Source of the DNA: Sphingomonadaceae bacterium
Lineage (GTDB): Bacteria > Pseudomonadota > Alphaproteobacteria > Sphingomonadales > Sphingomonadaceae
Length of the DNA: 8,440 nt
Direction: 5' to 3'
NCBI GenBank assembly: GCA_019239785.1
Contig: JAFAZM010000270.1
Coordinates: forward strand, 1 to 8,440
Position numbers and translations under genes: made by a program. The notes beneath the pieces are model-generated. The model was not told where the DNA came from. It searched no databases and saw only the letters and a list, made by a program, of their open reading frames with translations. The stretch's first letter is position 1. The number at the start of each line of letters is the position of its first letter. Below, one piece after another: positions 1 to 4,987 of this stretch.

Positions 1-80
1 GGGCGCTGACGTCGGGCGAAGGGGTATTGAAGGGCCCCTTGGGGGGCAGGGGAATCGCCTATGGTTTTGAGACCCAAGAC

Positions 81-162
81 CCGTTCGTCCTGAGCCTGTC
101 GAAGGGCTTTCTTTCTTTCGGCTGCAAGGAAGGGAAGGGCTTCGACAAGCTCAGCCGAACGG
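81..162. repeat. Dispersed hairpin repeat, copy 1
   Basis: This is an imperfect inverted repeat of about 82 nt. The left arm (81-105) reads CCGTTCG, TCC, TGAGCCTGTCGAAGG. The right arm (136-162) carries the complementary CTTCGACAAGCTCA and CGAACGG. The middle (CTTTCTTTC against GAAGGGAAG) can extend the stem. A second copy lies at 3081-3163 and has an identical first 25 nt. The core matches a palindromic unit I recall as common between genes in sphingomonads. In translation it gives spurious peptides such as LSLSKG and GFDKLS, which should not be read as protein. Its function is unknown; it could be a REP-like mobile unit or an mRNA-end stabiliser. Confidence 0.85.
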
Positions 163-227
163 GGGGAAACCCGGGAAAACTCCATACGCAATTGCCCTGC
201 CTTGGGGGAGGGGCTGGGGGAGAAGGC

Positions 228-262
228 AAAAAGGGGCGCCAGCGTTGGTGGAGCCTGGCCCC
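228..262 (-). terminator. Intrinsic terminator after the DUF2059 gene
   Basis: Read on the minus strand, GGGGCCAG (262-255) pairs with CTGG and CCCC (242-233), with a two-base CG bulge and a 12-nt loop. A run of five T residues (232-228) follows. The hairpin begins 3 nt beyond the stop codon of the minus-strand gene at 266-766, which is where its transcript should end. Confidence 0.65.
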
Positions 263-265
263 TCC

Positions 266-766
266 TCAATGCGTCTCGCAGAGCTTCCCGGTCTCCCGGC
301 AGAAGGCCGCCCGCACGTCGCGGCCCAGGTCCACGCCCTCCATCGCCGCGGCGACCTGCGGCAGCAGCTGCGGCAGCGCGCCGACATAGGCCCGGCCGGG
401 CGGGCTTTCGAGGAAGGCGATCATCGCGCGGAGCTGGGGCGCGGTGAAACGGCGGGCGTAGACATTGCCGGCGACGTCCAGGATCCGCGCCCGCTGCGCC
501 CCCACGACGCGCTCGCCGACCTGGCGCAGCCGGGCACGCTCGGCGTCGGTGAGGCCCGGCGTGGTTGTCGCCGCCCGCTCGATCTCGGCATGGCCGGCGA
601 AGCCGAGGATCGCGTTGAGGTCGCCGAGCTCCGCCAGATGCCGGCCGAGCGCGGCCTGCGCGGCGGAGACCGGCGCAATTGTCCCCGGAGCCGGCGTTGG
701 CGGCTCGGCCCCCGCGGGGACGGCGATCGCAAGGACGAAAGCGGCGAGGCTGGAGGCGAGGCGCAT
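266..766 (-). CDS. Secreted DUF2059 domain protein
   Basis: A 166-residue exported protein of unknown function. Residues 1-20 form a signal peptide ending in AGA before EPP, so the mature protein should be periplasmic. Residues about 95-145 match the DUF2059 pattern: YARRFTAPQLRAMIAFLESP, followed by GRAYVGALPQLLPQV. The tail carries two cysteines (C156, C163). The start at 766 is chosen because GGGAGAG sits 6 nt upstream and the signal peptide begins there; the longer reading from 820 would bury it. It lies 74 nt downstream of the esterase gene on the same strand, so the two may be cotranscribed, and a terminator follows its stop. The family has no settled biochemical role. I am confident of the family and make no claim about function. 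Confidence 0.88.
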   Translation of the reverse strand: MRLASSLAAFVLAIAVPAGAEPPTPAPGTIAPVSAAQAALGRHLAELGDLNAILGFAGHAEIERAATTTPGLTDAERARLRQVGERVVGAQRARILDVAGNVYARRFTAPQLRAMIAFLESPPGRAYVGALPQLLPQVAAAMEGVDLGRDVRAAFCRETGKLCETH

Positions 767-776
767 GTCACTCTCC

Positions 777-811
777 CGGCAGGACGCGCGGAGCCTAGAG
801 GCGCGCTGCCG
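777..811 (-). promoter_or_regulatory. Hairpin abutting the DUF2059 ribosome site
   Basis: In the 74-nt gap between the esterase stop and the DUF2059 start, CGGCAG plus CGCGC on the minus strand pair with GCGCG plus CTGCCG (11 bp, a two-base bulge, an 11-nt loop). The base of the stem touches the GGGAGAG ribosome site of the downstream gene. There is no T-run, so it is not an intrinsic terminator. It could protect or process the dicistronic mRNA, or modulate translation. This is read from sequence only. Confidence 0.4.
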
Positions 812-840
812 GAGCGTCAAAGCGATCGGCGCGGATGCGC

Positions 841-1950
841 TCAGCGCATGAGCCCCGCCGCCTTCAACGCCTTTTCGATCGCCGCCTGCACGCCGCCTGC
901 CGGCTCCCGCCGCGCCCTGGCGCGCGGCCGCGAGGCGGCCGGCTTCGCGGCACGGCCGGCAGGCGGCGCGAGCTCCCCGGCCGGCTCCGGCGAGATGCCG
1001 AAGAAGGCCGCGATGCGGTCGGTCGAGCTGAGGCCGACATCGAGCATATGCGCGCCCGCAATGCCCGATTCGCCCTCGCCGGTGCCCGGATCGAGGGGGA
1101 TGCCGTGGGCCATGCCGGTGATCACATATTGCTCGATCAGCGGGGCCCCGTCAGCGCCGAGCCAGGTCCGGCGGGGATAGGAGGCGACGAGATCGGTGCG
1201 GTCGGGCTTGGCGCCAAGCCCATGCAGATGCGCCCATTGCAGCGCGATCGCGTCGGCATTGCTCGGCACGACCACATGATCGGCGCTGCCCTGCCAGATC
1301 TGGACGCGCGGCCATGCCCCCTTGTGCGGCGAGGCGCGGCGCACCTTCATGGCGAGGGCGCCGGCATTGCCCTGCTCCCGCCCGCCCATGCAATCGAACG
1401 CCCCGGCGACGTCCGATGCGCAGCCATAAGCGACGCCGGCGATGATCGCGCCGGCCGCGAACAGCTCCGGATAGGTGGCAAGCATCACCGATGTCATCGC
1501 GCCGCCGGCGGAGAGGCCGGTGACGAAGATCCGCTGCGGATCGACGTCGTACGACTTGCGCATCGCCGCGATCATCGCCGCGATCGAGGCGGCCTCGCCC
1601 ATGCCGCGCTGGTTGTCGTTGCCCGAGAACCAGTTGAAGCAGAGCATCGGATTGTTGGCCCGCTGCTGCTCGGGGAACAGCAGCATGAAGCCGTGCCGGT
1701 CGGCCAGCCGCGACCAGCCGGAGCCGTGGTCGTACACCGCGGCATTCTGGGTGCAGCCGTGCAGCACCACGACCAGCGGCGCCGGCCCGGCAAGGCCCTC
1801 GGGCACGTAGTGAAGGCCGCGGAGATTCCCCGGATTGGGTGCGATCGCGGGCAGCTCCGCCAGCCGGTCCTCGATCGCTCCGGTCGGAGCGAAGGCGCTC
1901 GCGCCCTTGCGGCTGGTGCGGACGCGCAGTCCGGGTCGTATCGCAGGCAT
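841..1950 (-). CDS. PHB depolymerase-family esterase (alpha/beta hydrolase)
   Basis: A 369-residue serine hydrolase of the extracellular-type-1 (short-chain) polyhydroxybutyrate depolymerase family, also called the LpqC/feruloyl-esterase-like family. Visible landmarks are the oxyanion-side motif HGCTQN (64-69), the FPEQQRANNPMLCFNWF block, the nucleophile elbow GLSAGG with Ser147, a probable Asp224 in WQGSADHVV, and His282 in GMAHGIPLD. After the catalytic domain comes an Ala/Pro/Arg-rich linker (about 325-352) and a short helix ending AGLMR. No clear signal peptide is seen, so despite the family name it may be intracellular. The start at 1950 is set by GGGAGG about 7 nt upstream; a longer frame to 2139 has no such support. 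A PhaR-like dyad lies 68 bp upstream. The true substrate could be PHB oligomers or another ester. Confidence 0.9.
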   Translation of the reverse strand: MPAIRPGLRVRTSRKGASAFAPTGAIEDRLAELPAIAPNPGNLRGLHYVPEGLAGPAPLVVVLHGCTQNAAVYDHGSGWSRLADRHGFMLLFPEQQRANNPMLCFNWFSGNDNQRGMGEAASIAAMIAAMRKSYDVDPQRIFVTGLSAGGAMTSVMLATYPELFAAGAIIAGVAYGCASDVAGAFDCMGGREQGNAGALAMKVRRASPHKGAWPRVQIWQGSADHVVVPSNADAIALQWAHLHGLGAKPDRTDLVASYPRRTWLGADGAPLIEQYVITGMAHGIPLDPGTGEGESGIAGAHMLDVGLSSTDRIAAFFGISPEPAGELAPPAGRAAKPAASRPRARARREPAGGVQAAIEKALKAAGLMR

Positions 1951-2017
1951 GGATTTCCCTCCCGATGCGCAGCTCCGGAACGGGCAGCGCGAGGATCCAA
2001 CGAAGCGAGGAGCAAAT

Positions 2018-2032
2018 TGTTGCAGTGCAGCA
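2018..2032. promoter_or_regulatory. PhaR-like operator upstream of the esterase
   Basis: TGTTGCA-G-TGCAGCA is a dyad with six of seven arm positions complementary. It contains TTGC-N3-GCAG, one mismatch from the CTGC-N3/4-GCAG element described for the alphaproteobacterial PHA regulator PhaR. It sits 68 bp upstream of the esterase start, in a small AT-rich patch, where an operator would be expected. The regulator assignment is an inference from motif and gene context. Confidence 0.45.
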
Positions 2033-2119
2033 TTTCCTTGCGAGCGGAGCGCCTTCTGCGCGGCGCGCCGACCCGCCCATTCCCCTTCCGCGGAGCGCGC
2101 CGGGAATCGCTCCGCCGCC

Positions 2120-2144
2120 GGAACCATTCCGCCTAACATGCATT
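2120..2144 (+). promoter_or_regulatory. Weak EcfG-like promoter candidate
   Basis: GGAAC at 2120-2124 is followed, after 16 nt, by CATT (2141-2144). The general-stress sigma factor EcfG of alphaproteobacteria uses GGAAC-N16/17-CGTT, so the -10 half has one mismatch in its conserved part. CATTAT at 2141-2146 could instead be a housekeeping -10. Transcription from here would run through the hairpin at 2182-2209 into the lipoprotein gene. Confidence 0.2.
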
Positions 2145-2181
2145 ATGCCACGTTGGACGCTGGGTGGTCTCCCGGTCTTCC

Positions 2182-2213
2182 GGAGCGTTCGGGCTTGCCC
2201 GGGCGCTCCTTTT
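2182..2213 (+). terminator. Terminator-like leader hairpin before lipoprotein
   Basis: GGAGCG-TT-CGGG and CCCG-GG-CGCTCC form a 12-bp stem (including two G-U pairs) closed by a CTTG tetraloop, followed directly by TTTT. This has the shape of an intrinsic terminator on the plus strand. No plus-strand gene ends upstream, and the next start codon is only 27 nt after the T-run. It is therefore either an attenuator in the lipoprotein leader or the end of a short non-coding transcript. Confidence 0.5.
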
Positions 2214-2239
2214 CGCGACGTAACAAGGGGAATGAGAAT

Positions 2240-2521
2240 ATGAGGAAAGTGGCTTCGATGCTCGCCATTGCGGGCCTGATCGCCCTCGGCGCCTGCAGCA
2301 AGTCGCCCGCGGACAAGGCCGCCGACAATGTCCGGGCCGCCGCCGACAACGCCGCCGACAATATCGAGGCGGCCGCCGACAACACCGCGTCCAACCTCCA
2401 GAACCAGGCCACCGCGATCCAGAATGCGGCCGAGAATCGCGCCGACGCGGTCCGCAATGCCGCCGACAACAGGGCCGACCGGATGGAATCCAGCAACCGG
2501 ACGTCCGGCAACCACCACTGA
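2240..2521 (+). CDS. Small repeat-rich lipoprotein
   Basis: A 93-residue lipoprotein that I do not recognise by name. The signal sequence ends in the lipobox LGAC with Cys19 as the lipidated residue. The mature part is almost wholly a repeat: five successive 11-residue units over residues 29-83, of the type DNxxAAADNxA, later degenerating to NAAENRADAVR and NAADNRADRME. An 11-residue period suits a long amphipathic or coiled helix, so a surface-lying or Lpp-like helical rod anchored in the envelope is plausible. The start at 2240 follows AAGGGG 9 nt upstream and begins the signal sequence; the frame is open much further upstream only because of high GC. A strong terminator follows at 2560. 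It is rich in Ala, Asn and Asp with no Cys beyond the lipobox. Confidence 0.85.
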   Translation: MRKVASMLAIAGLIALGACSKSPADKAADNVRAAADNAADNIEAAADNTASNLQNQATAIQNAAENRADAVRNAADNRADRMESSNRTSGNHH

Positions 2522-2559
2522 GCCTTCGGGCGTCAGCCCTCAGGCAACCACCTTCCCCT

Positions 2560-2588
2560 GGGCGCCCCGGTCGGGCGCCCACTTTTTT
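2560..2588 (+). terminator. Intrinsic terminator of the repeat lipoprotein gene
   Basis: GGGCGCC (2560-2566) pairs with GGCGCCC (2574-2580) around a 7-nt loop, then AC and six T residues (2583-2588). It lies 38 nt after the lipoprotein stop and between two convergent genes. The minus-strand side has no T-run, so it should act mainly on the plus strand. Confidence 0.85.
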
Positions 2589-2604
2589 GCGCATCGCCTC
2601 GGGG

Positions 2605-2961
2605 TCAGAAGGGCAGCCGAACGCCGACCATCACCCGGTTACTGACCTGGCCGCGGTCCATCGGCACGCTTTCGACATGGACGTCGCCGATGAAATTACC
2701 GCCGAGCCGGGTCTGCGCGACCATGTGCCGCGGCTCGAAGATCAGCGCCATCTCCGCCAGCGGATAGGCGCCGGCGCTGCGCCGGCCGCAGACGATGATC
2801 GCCGACGGATCGGCGCGGGCGCAGCCGCGGCCGGGGAGGCCGAGCGACGGCGGCTGGAAGCGGGCGAGATCGAAATCGCTGTCGACGATGCCGGCCGCGG
2901 CGGCCGGGGGAGGCGCCGCCGGAGCAGCGGCCTGAAGCGCAAGCAGCAAGGCCAGAGGCAT
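2605..2961 (-). CDS. Small secreted protein, unknown function
   Basis: A 118-residue protein with a short hydrophobic N-terminus (MPLALLLALQAAAPAAP) that looks like a signal peptide, followed by an Ala/Pro-rich stretch. The middle contains C47 and C58 in CARADPSAIIVCGRR; the IIVCGRR motif recurs in small exported sphingomonad proteins as I recall them, and the two cysteines could form a disulfide. The C-terminus, VSNRVMVGVRLPF, looks like a beta-strand ending in Phe. The start at 2961 has GGAG 6 nt upstream; a TTG start at 2988 in the same frame would put a polar segment before the hydrophobic core and is less likely. It converges on the repeat lipoprotein. No function can be assigned. Confidence 0.72.
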   Translation of the reverse strand: MPLALLLALQAAAPAAPPPAAAAGIVDSDFDLARFQPPSLGLPGRGCARADPSAIIVCGRRSAGAYPLAEMALIFEPRHMVAQTRLGGNFIGDVHVESVPMDRGQVSNRVMVGVRLPF

Positions 2962-3080
2962 GAGCAACTCCGCGTCGACCGTTGACAAGCTTCGCCCGCG
3001 ATTGCGGCGAAGGCAAGGCGCTGGGGGTAGAAAGCGGCGCGATGTTGAGGGTTTAGAGACTTCCCCGCCAGCAATTCCGA

Positions 3081-3163
3081 CCGTTCGTCCTGAGCCTGTC
3101 GAAGGACTTCCCTTTCTTTCCGCCGCAAGAAGGAATGGGCTTCGACAGGCTCAGCCCGAACGG
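3081..3163. repeat. Dispersed hairpin repeat, copy 2
   Basis: An 83-nt imperfect palindrome with the same arms as the copy at 81-162: the first 25 nt are identical, and the right arm reads CTTCGACAGGCTCA then CGAACGG. The central part differs (ACTTCCCTTTCTTTCCGCC against GCAAGAAGGAATGGG) but again allows pairing. Conserved arms with a variable centre point to a selected or recently spread palindromic unit rather than a coding sequence. Confidence 0.85.
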
Positions 3164-3244
3164 TTGTGGCGGTGAAAGAACCAGTGACGGCCTCACCCTC
3201 CAGGAAACGGGAGATCGGCCACGCGCCGACCTGGCCGGCAATGC

Positions 3245-3351
3245 CTAGCCCATCTTCCCGGCGAGCTGCATACCGGCGGCGAACAGCATCGCCAGCATCA
3301 CCGCCCAGACCAAGCCAGCATGAACCAGTGGCCCGGTCCGAACGCCGTCAC
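3245..3351 (-). pseudogene. Possible frameshifted small membrane protein
   Basis: Two short minus-strand frames join naturally. From a GTG at 3351 one reads VTAFGPGHWFMLAW, then SGR and a stop at 3300-3298. The frame shifted by one base continues as WAVMLAMLFAAGMQLAGKMG and stops at 3247-3245. Joined, they give a single hydrophobic segment of about 33 residues with a GPGHW start, resembling small sphingomonad membrane proteins as I remember them. A one-base deletion near the GGG at 3304-3306 would explain the split. No good ribosome site precedes the GTG. The alternative is that both frames are chance. Confidence 0.25.
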
Positions 3352-3489
3352 CCGGCTCGGGTCTAGCGCATCCCGCATGCGGCCCGCATAGGAGCCGCCG
3401 GTTAAGATTCGGCCCAGCGGGCCCGCCGCGACGCTTGCACTTTGGCGTCAAGCGGTCATCATCCGCCCGACGAAGCGGGGAGGGACGAT

Positions 3490-3972
3490 ATGCGATACCG
3501 GGCGATCATCATCGGCGCGGGCCTGCTTGCACTCGCGGGCTGCGGGCGTGGCGGCGGCACGGAGACTCAGGCCGGCAACGTCAACGTGCGGGCGACACCG
3601 GGCGACATCACCATCTCGACGCCGAACGGCGTTGCGCAGATCCACACCGGCACCGGCACCGCCGCTTTGCCCGAGGGCATTCCCGCCTACCCGAACGCCG
3701 AGGCCGGCCAGAGCATGGACGTCAGCGGGGCCTCGGCGCAGGGCCAGGGCCATGTCGTCAGCTTCGGCACCCACGATTCGCCGGCGCAGGTGATCGACTT
3801 CTACGTCCGCGCGGCGGGCGGCGCCGGCTATCAGATCGTCAACCAGATGAACATGGGCGCAACCGCCACCCTCACCGCCCGCAAGGGCGAAGGCCAGGCG
3901 GTCAACGTCGTCGCCACCCAGGCCGGCGGCGCCACCCAGGTCCAGATCGTCGTCGCGGACGGCACAAGATAA
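3490..3972 (+). CDS. Lipoprotein of unknown function
   Basis: A 160-residue lipoprotein: the signal sequence MRYRAIIIGAGLLALAGC has a LAGC lipobox with Cys18. Residues 20-60 are Gly/Thr-rich and resemble short beta repeats (VNVRATPGDITISTPNG). Residues 60-125 show a pattern met in many bacterial lipoproteins: LPEGIPAYPNA, then SFGTHDSPAQVIDFYVRAAGGAGYQIV, i.e. a YP-A turn, a T-DS-xxVxxFY helix and a GY strand. The rest looks like two more strands. The start is fixed by GGGGAGGG about 5 nt upstream of 3490; the frame from 3442 would precede the signal sequence with polar residues. No operon partner: the next gene is 173 nt away behind an AT-rich region. I do not recognise a function. Confidence 0.85.
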   Translation: MRYRAIIIGAGLLALAGCGRGGGTETQAGNVNVRATPGDITISTPNGVAQIHTGTGTAALPEGIPAYPNAEAGQSMDVSGASAQGQGHVVSFGTHDSPAQVIDFYVRAAGGAGYQIVNQMNMGATATLTARKGEGQAVNVVATQAGGATQVQIVVADGTR

Positions 3973-4145
3973 TATAGTTAATGAAAGTATTACCAACCAT
4001 GGTTAACTTGGGGAAATTCAATAGATTAGAGCTAAGATTTGCTTAAGGTGCAATAAAACTTCGAGATATTCTTTCCGTTACTGGAACAATGTGCTGAACC
4101 ATTGGTTTACCCCCGGCCAGTCGGCCTAGTGCAGGAGCGGGTATC
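3973..4145 (+). other. AT-rich intergenic control region of the PilZ gene
   Basis: From about 3970 to 4110 the sequence becomes markedly AT-rich against a very GC-rich surround. It holds two inverted repeats of the same half-site: AACCA/TGGTT at 3995-4004 with no spacer, and at 4097-4107 with a one-base spacer. The second overlaps an EcfG-like promoter candidate. GGCC-AGTC-GGCC at 4115-4126 is a further small palindrome. AGGAG at 4133-4137, 8 nt before the ATG, is the ribosome site of the PilZ gene. No terminator for the preceding lipoprotein gene is visible. No open frame of interest lies here. Confidence 0.6.
4083..4107 (+). promoter_or_regulatory. Candidate EcfG-type promoter of the PilZ gene
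   Basis: GGAAC (4083-4087), a 16-nt spacer and GGTT (4104-4107) match the alphaproteobacterial general-stress promoter GGAAC-N16/17-CGTT except for one base. The implied transcript start lies about 30 nt before the PilZ start codon, a sensible leader length. The -10 half coincides with the second AACCA/TGGTT dyad, which could be an operator. A housekeeping promoter further upstream (around TTGCTT at 4039) is possible but I found no convincing -10 for it. Confidence 0.4.
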
Positions 4146-4766
4146 ATGAGTTCAGTCGTGCAGGCGTTGCGGCCTGAGATCTTCCGGCAGCCATCGCGCG
4201 AGGAGGTCGAGCGGCGCGGCGCGACGCGCTACCGGACCATCTTCCGCGTCGCCCAGGTGCGGCGGGCGCACGACGTCGGGCTCTGGCGGGTCCGCAACAT
4301 CTCCGACGAAGGGATGATGCTGCTCACCTGGGTGCCGGTGCAGAAGGGCGAGAAGCTCACCCTGATGCTGTCGGACAAAGTCACTTTGGCGGCGACGGCG
4401 ATCTGGTGGGACGGCGAGCGCTGCGGCGTCGCCTTCGACGAACCGATCGATTGCGCCGCCCTGCTCGAGACGCTCGGCGAGGAGCAGAGGGCGCCCGGCC
4501 ACCGGCCGCTGCGGCTCCCGGTCGACACGCGCGCGCTCGCTTATTGCGACCGCGGCCTGCACACGGTGCGGCTCAGCGACATCTCGCAGCACGGCGCCGG
4601 CTTCAGCCATGACGGCTGCTTCTATCCCGGCATGGCGACCAAGCTCCATTTCGAGACCGGCGAGGAATATCGCGGCGTCGTGCGCTGGAACGAGAACGGC
4701 CGCGCCGGCATGTTCCTGACCGAGCCGATCCCGAGCGAGAAGCTGGAGAGCGCGCTGCGGTTCTGA
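4146..4766 (+). CDS. Tandem PilZ domain protein
   Basis: A 206-residue soluble protein built of two PilZ-like domains. PilZ domains bind cyclic di-GMP through an RxxxR motif and a following [D/N]xSxxG. Domain 1 (about 22-110) has both: R24-GAT-R28 and N51-ISDE-G56. Domain 2 (about 118-206) keeps D145-ISQH-G150, but its basic motif is R120-PL-R123, which breaks the RxxxR spacing, so it may not bind ligand. No membrane segment, signal peptide or catalytic domain is present, so it is probably a stand-alone c-di-GMP effector controlling motility, surface attachment or polysaccharide through protein contacts. The start is supported by AGGAG 8 nt upstream and the AT-rich promoter region. It is monocistronic: a hairpin-rich repeat starts 23 nt after the stop. 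Confidence 0.9.
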   Translation: MSSVVQALRPEIFRQPSREEVERRGATRYRTIFRVAQVRRAHDVGLWRVRNISDEGMMLLTWVPVQKGEKLTLMLSDKVTLAATAIWWDGERCGVAFDEPIDCAALLETLGEEQRAPGHRPLRLPVDTRALAYCDRGLHTVRLSDISQHGAGFSHDGCFYPGMATKLHFETGEEYRGVVRWNENGRAGMFLTEPIPSEKLESALRF

Positions 4767-4789
4767 GGCGGGCCGGGTCCTCCTCATTC

Positions 4790-4935
4790 CTCCCCCTTAG
4801 GGGGAGGGGGACCGCCGCCGAAGGCGGTGGTGGTGGGGTATCAGCATCGGAGAGTCCGCTCGGATGCCGTGACCGTCTCTGCCGCTGATACCCCTCCACC
4901 ATGCTACGCATGGTCCCTCTCCCCTTTCAGGGGAG
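4790..4935. repeat. Composite palindromic intergenic repeat
   Basis: The block is made of nested inverted repeats. CTCCCCC-TTA-GGGGGAG (4790-4806) forms a tight hairpin at the left and CTCCCC/GGGGAG (4919-4935) another at the right. Between them a 17-nt arm (4829-4845) ending GGGGTATCAGC is repeated inverted at 4884-4900 with one mismatch. An inner GCATC/GATGC pair lies in the loop. The block fills the space between the PilZ gene and the next lipoprotein gene. It is unrelated in sequence to the 81-162 type. It may also end the PilZ transcript, but no T-run is seen. Confidence 0.75.
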
Positions 4936-4987
4936 CATCTGGCGCGGTTCGTTGCGGATCGCGGCGAGAGTCACTAGCCTTCGCCCG

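Larger units (their letters stand above)
2962..3489. other. 528-nt intergenic region between divergent genes
   Basis: This gap separates the minus-strand secreted protein from the plus-strand lipoprotein at 3490. It contains copy 2 of the hairpin repeat (3081-3163) and a likely broken micro-gene on the minus strand (3245-3351). The rest (2962-3080, 3164-3244, 3352-3489) shows no convincing coding potential. Just before 3490 there is a strong ribosome site, GGGGAGGG. I could not settle on promoter elements for either flanking gene. Confidence 0.6.

Noticed and set aside
1978..2001. GGAAC at 1978 as an EcfG promoter
   Set aside because: The positions 16-17 nt downstream read CAAC rather than CGTT, so the -10 half is missing.
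835..2136. A 433-codon plus-strand frame opposite the esterase
   Set aside because: It is exactly antisense to the esterase, which has full catalytic motifs; the composition is Arg/His/Ala-rich noise.
1151..2518. A 455-codon minus-strand frame spanning the esterase and the repeat lipoprotein
   Set aside because: It is a frame-shifted shadow of the esterase and the antisense of the lipoprotein repeats (VGGxxDIVGG pattern comes from the repeat), with no independent support.
3053..3241. Small minus-strand frame with LSLSKP and FDRLRTNG peptides
   Set aside because: These peptides are the translation of the palindromic repeat and are often mis-annotated as proteins.
3978..4007. Possible CtrA box (TTAA-N7-TTAA) before the PilZ gene
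   Set aside because: TTAA at 3978 is followed at N7 by ATTA and at N8 by TTAC, and the second TTAA (4003) has no partner at the right distance; the match is too poor.
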